A DNA stretch of 6,138 bases, taken from contig JAGLKL010000087.1 in the NCBI GenBank assembly GCA_023141075.1, positions 1 through 6,138 on the forward strand, written 5' to 3'. The notes under the pieces are model-generated. The model ran no database searches, had not been told where the DNA came from, and saw nothing but the letters and a program-made list of their open reading frames with translations. Within the stretch, counting starts at the first letter, position 1; each line of letters starts with the position of its first letter. Source of the DNA: Alphaproteobacteria bacterium. GTDB lineage: Bacteria > Pseudomonadota > Alphaproteobacteria > Micavibrionales > Micavibrionaceae. This document shows positions 5,342 to 6,138 of the stretch, in pieces. The position numbers were made by a program, and so were the translations under genes.

Positions 5342-6138
5342 ATGAGTAGTGTTGTTGTCGTTGGTGCTCAGTGGGGCGACGAAGGGAAAGGGAAGATTGT
5401 TGACTGGCTGTGTTCGCGTGCTGATATTGTCGTGCGCACACAAGGCGGGCATAATGCGGGTCACACTTTGGTGATTGACGGGGTGACCTATAAGAATAAA
5501 TTGCTGCCTTCCGGTGTTGTGCGTAAAGGAAAGCTTTCATTGATTGGTAATGGTGTTGTGGTTAATCCATGGGCTTTGCTTGAAGAAATTGCAGAAATCA
5601 GGGGGCAGGGTGTTGATATTGATCCGGATAATCTGGTTGTTGCAGAAAATGCCAATTTGATTTTACCTGTTCACACGGCACTTGATCAGGCTATTGAGAA
5701 GGGTCTGGGCGAGGGCAGAATTGGGACGACCAAGCGCGGTATCGGGCCGGCCTATGAGGACAAAGTATCACGTCGAGGTATTCGTGTTTGCGACTTGCGT
5801 GATCCGGAATTGCTGCGCGAAAAAATTGAAAAAATGATGTTCCATCACAATATATTGCTTAAAGGAATGGGTGCGGAAACTCTTGATCCGGCTGATATTT
5901 ATGACAGCTTGATGGAAATTGCCGATGAGATATTGCAATATTCCGGTATGGTCTGGCGTATGCTTGATGCTGCACGTAATGAGGGCAAGAGAATTTTGTT
6001 TGAAGGCGCACAAGGCACGATGCTGGATATCGATCATGGGACATATCCTTTTGTGACGTCTTCCAATACGATTGCTTCTCAGGCTGCGACAGGATCGGGC
6101 GTGGGGATGAGCGCAATGAAATACGTGCTCGGAATTGC
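5342..6138 (+). CDS. purA: Adenylosuccinate synthetase PurA, 5' part, truncated by the window edge
   Basis: PurA joins IMP and aspartate using GTP to form adenylosuccinate, the committed step to AMP, in the cytoplasm. The frame from ATG 5342 is open to the right edge, giving about 265 of the roughly 430 residues usual for the family. The N-terminal GAQWGDEGKGK (8-18) contains the catalytic Asp13 and the GTP-binding loop; QGGHNAGHT follows with catalytic His41. Further on are IGTTKRGIGPAYEDK (IMP-binding region), LFEGAQGTMLDIDHGTYPFV and TSSNTIASQAATGSG, all diagnostic of PurA. GAGG eight bases before the ATG is a clear ribosome binding site, unlike glmM and hisZ. The gap after hisZ (58 bp) contains a tandem repeat and a palindrome but no terminator, so cotranscription with hisZ is plausible. 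No frameshift or missing motif is seen in the visible part. Confidence 0.96.
   Translation, partial: MSSVVVVGAQWGDEGKGKIVDWLCSRADIVVRTQGGHNAGHTLVIDGVTYKNKLLPSGVVRKGKLSLIGNGVVVNPWALLEEIAEIRGQGVDIDPDNLVVAENANLILPVHTALDQAIEKGLGEGRIGTTKRGIGPAYEDKVSRRGIRVCDLRDPELLREKIEKMMFHHNILLKGMGAETLDPADIYDSLMEIADEILQYSGMVWRMLDAARNEGKRILFEGAQGTMLDIDHGTYPFVTSSNTIASQAATGSGVGMSAMKYVLGI

Noticed and set aside
1..6138. CRISPR array, tRNA or rRNA genes, insertion sequence, attachment site
   Set aside because: Looked for regularly spaced repeats, tRNA-like cloverleaf sequence, terminal inverted repeats and transposase-like frames; none was seen.

Overview
The window most likely comes from an alphaproteobacterium. The protein sequences look proteobacterial, hisZ directly precedes purA (an order I recall from alphaproteobacteria), and many third codon positions are A/T, so this is not a very GC-rich lineage. 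The assignment is inferred from protein character and gene order; no rRNA or other firm marker is present.

Layout: (1) Positions 1-440, plus strand, hold the 3' end of an unrecognised gene that enters from the left edge. (2) Positions 537-2551, minus strand, hold two tandem paralogous lipoprotein genes that converge on the first gene. Both look like SGNH/GDSL-hydrolase-fold proteins, but the positions where the catalytic Ser, Asp and His are expected carry other residues. (3) Positions 2654-6138, plus strand, hold three housekeeping genes in a row: glmM (phosphoglucosamine mutase, cell-envelope precursor synthesis), hisZ (regulatory subunit of ATP phosphoribosyltransferase, histidine synthesis) and purA (adenylosuccinate synthetase, AMP synthesis), the last cut by the right edge. 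glmM, hisZ and purA are separated by 80 and 58 bp and may be partly cotranscribed. They serve different pathways, although HisZ/HisG uses ATP and the histidine pathway feeds AICAR back into purine synthesis.

The most informative observation is how the lipoprotein pair arose. Between the two lipoprotein genes, in plus orientation, lies a decayed copy of the first 14 codons of glmM (1413-1454, 35 of 42 bases identical to 2654-2695). One lipoprotein gene, its divergent intergenic region and the start of glmM were therefore duplicated together in tandem. The left copy then lost about 56 bp of its upstream region, including the best promoter candidate seen in the right copy. The right copy carries an extra segment of about 70 residues near its C-terminus. 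I see no CRISPR array, tRNA, rRNA, insertion sequence or intact mobile element, and no gene-free stretch longer than 300 bases.
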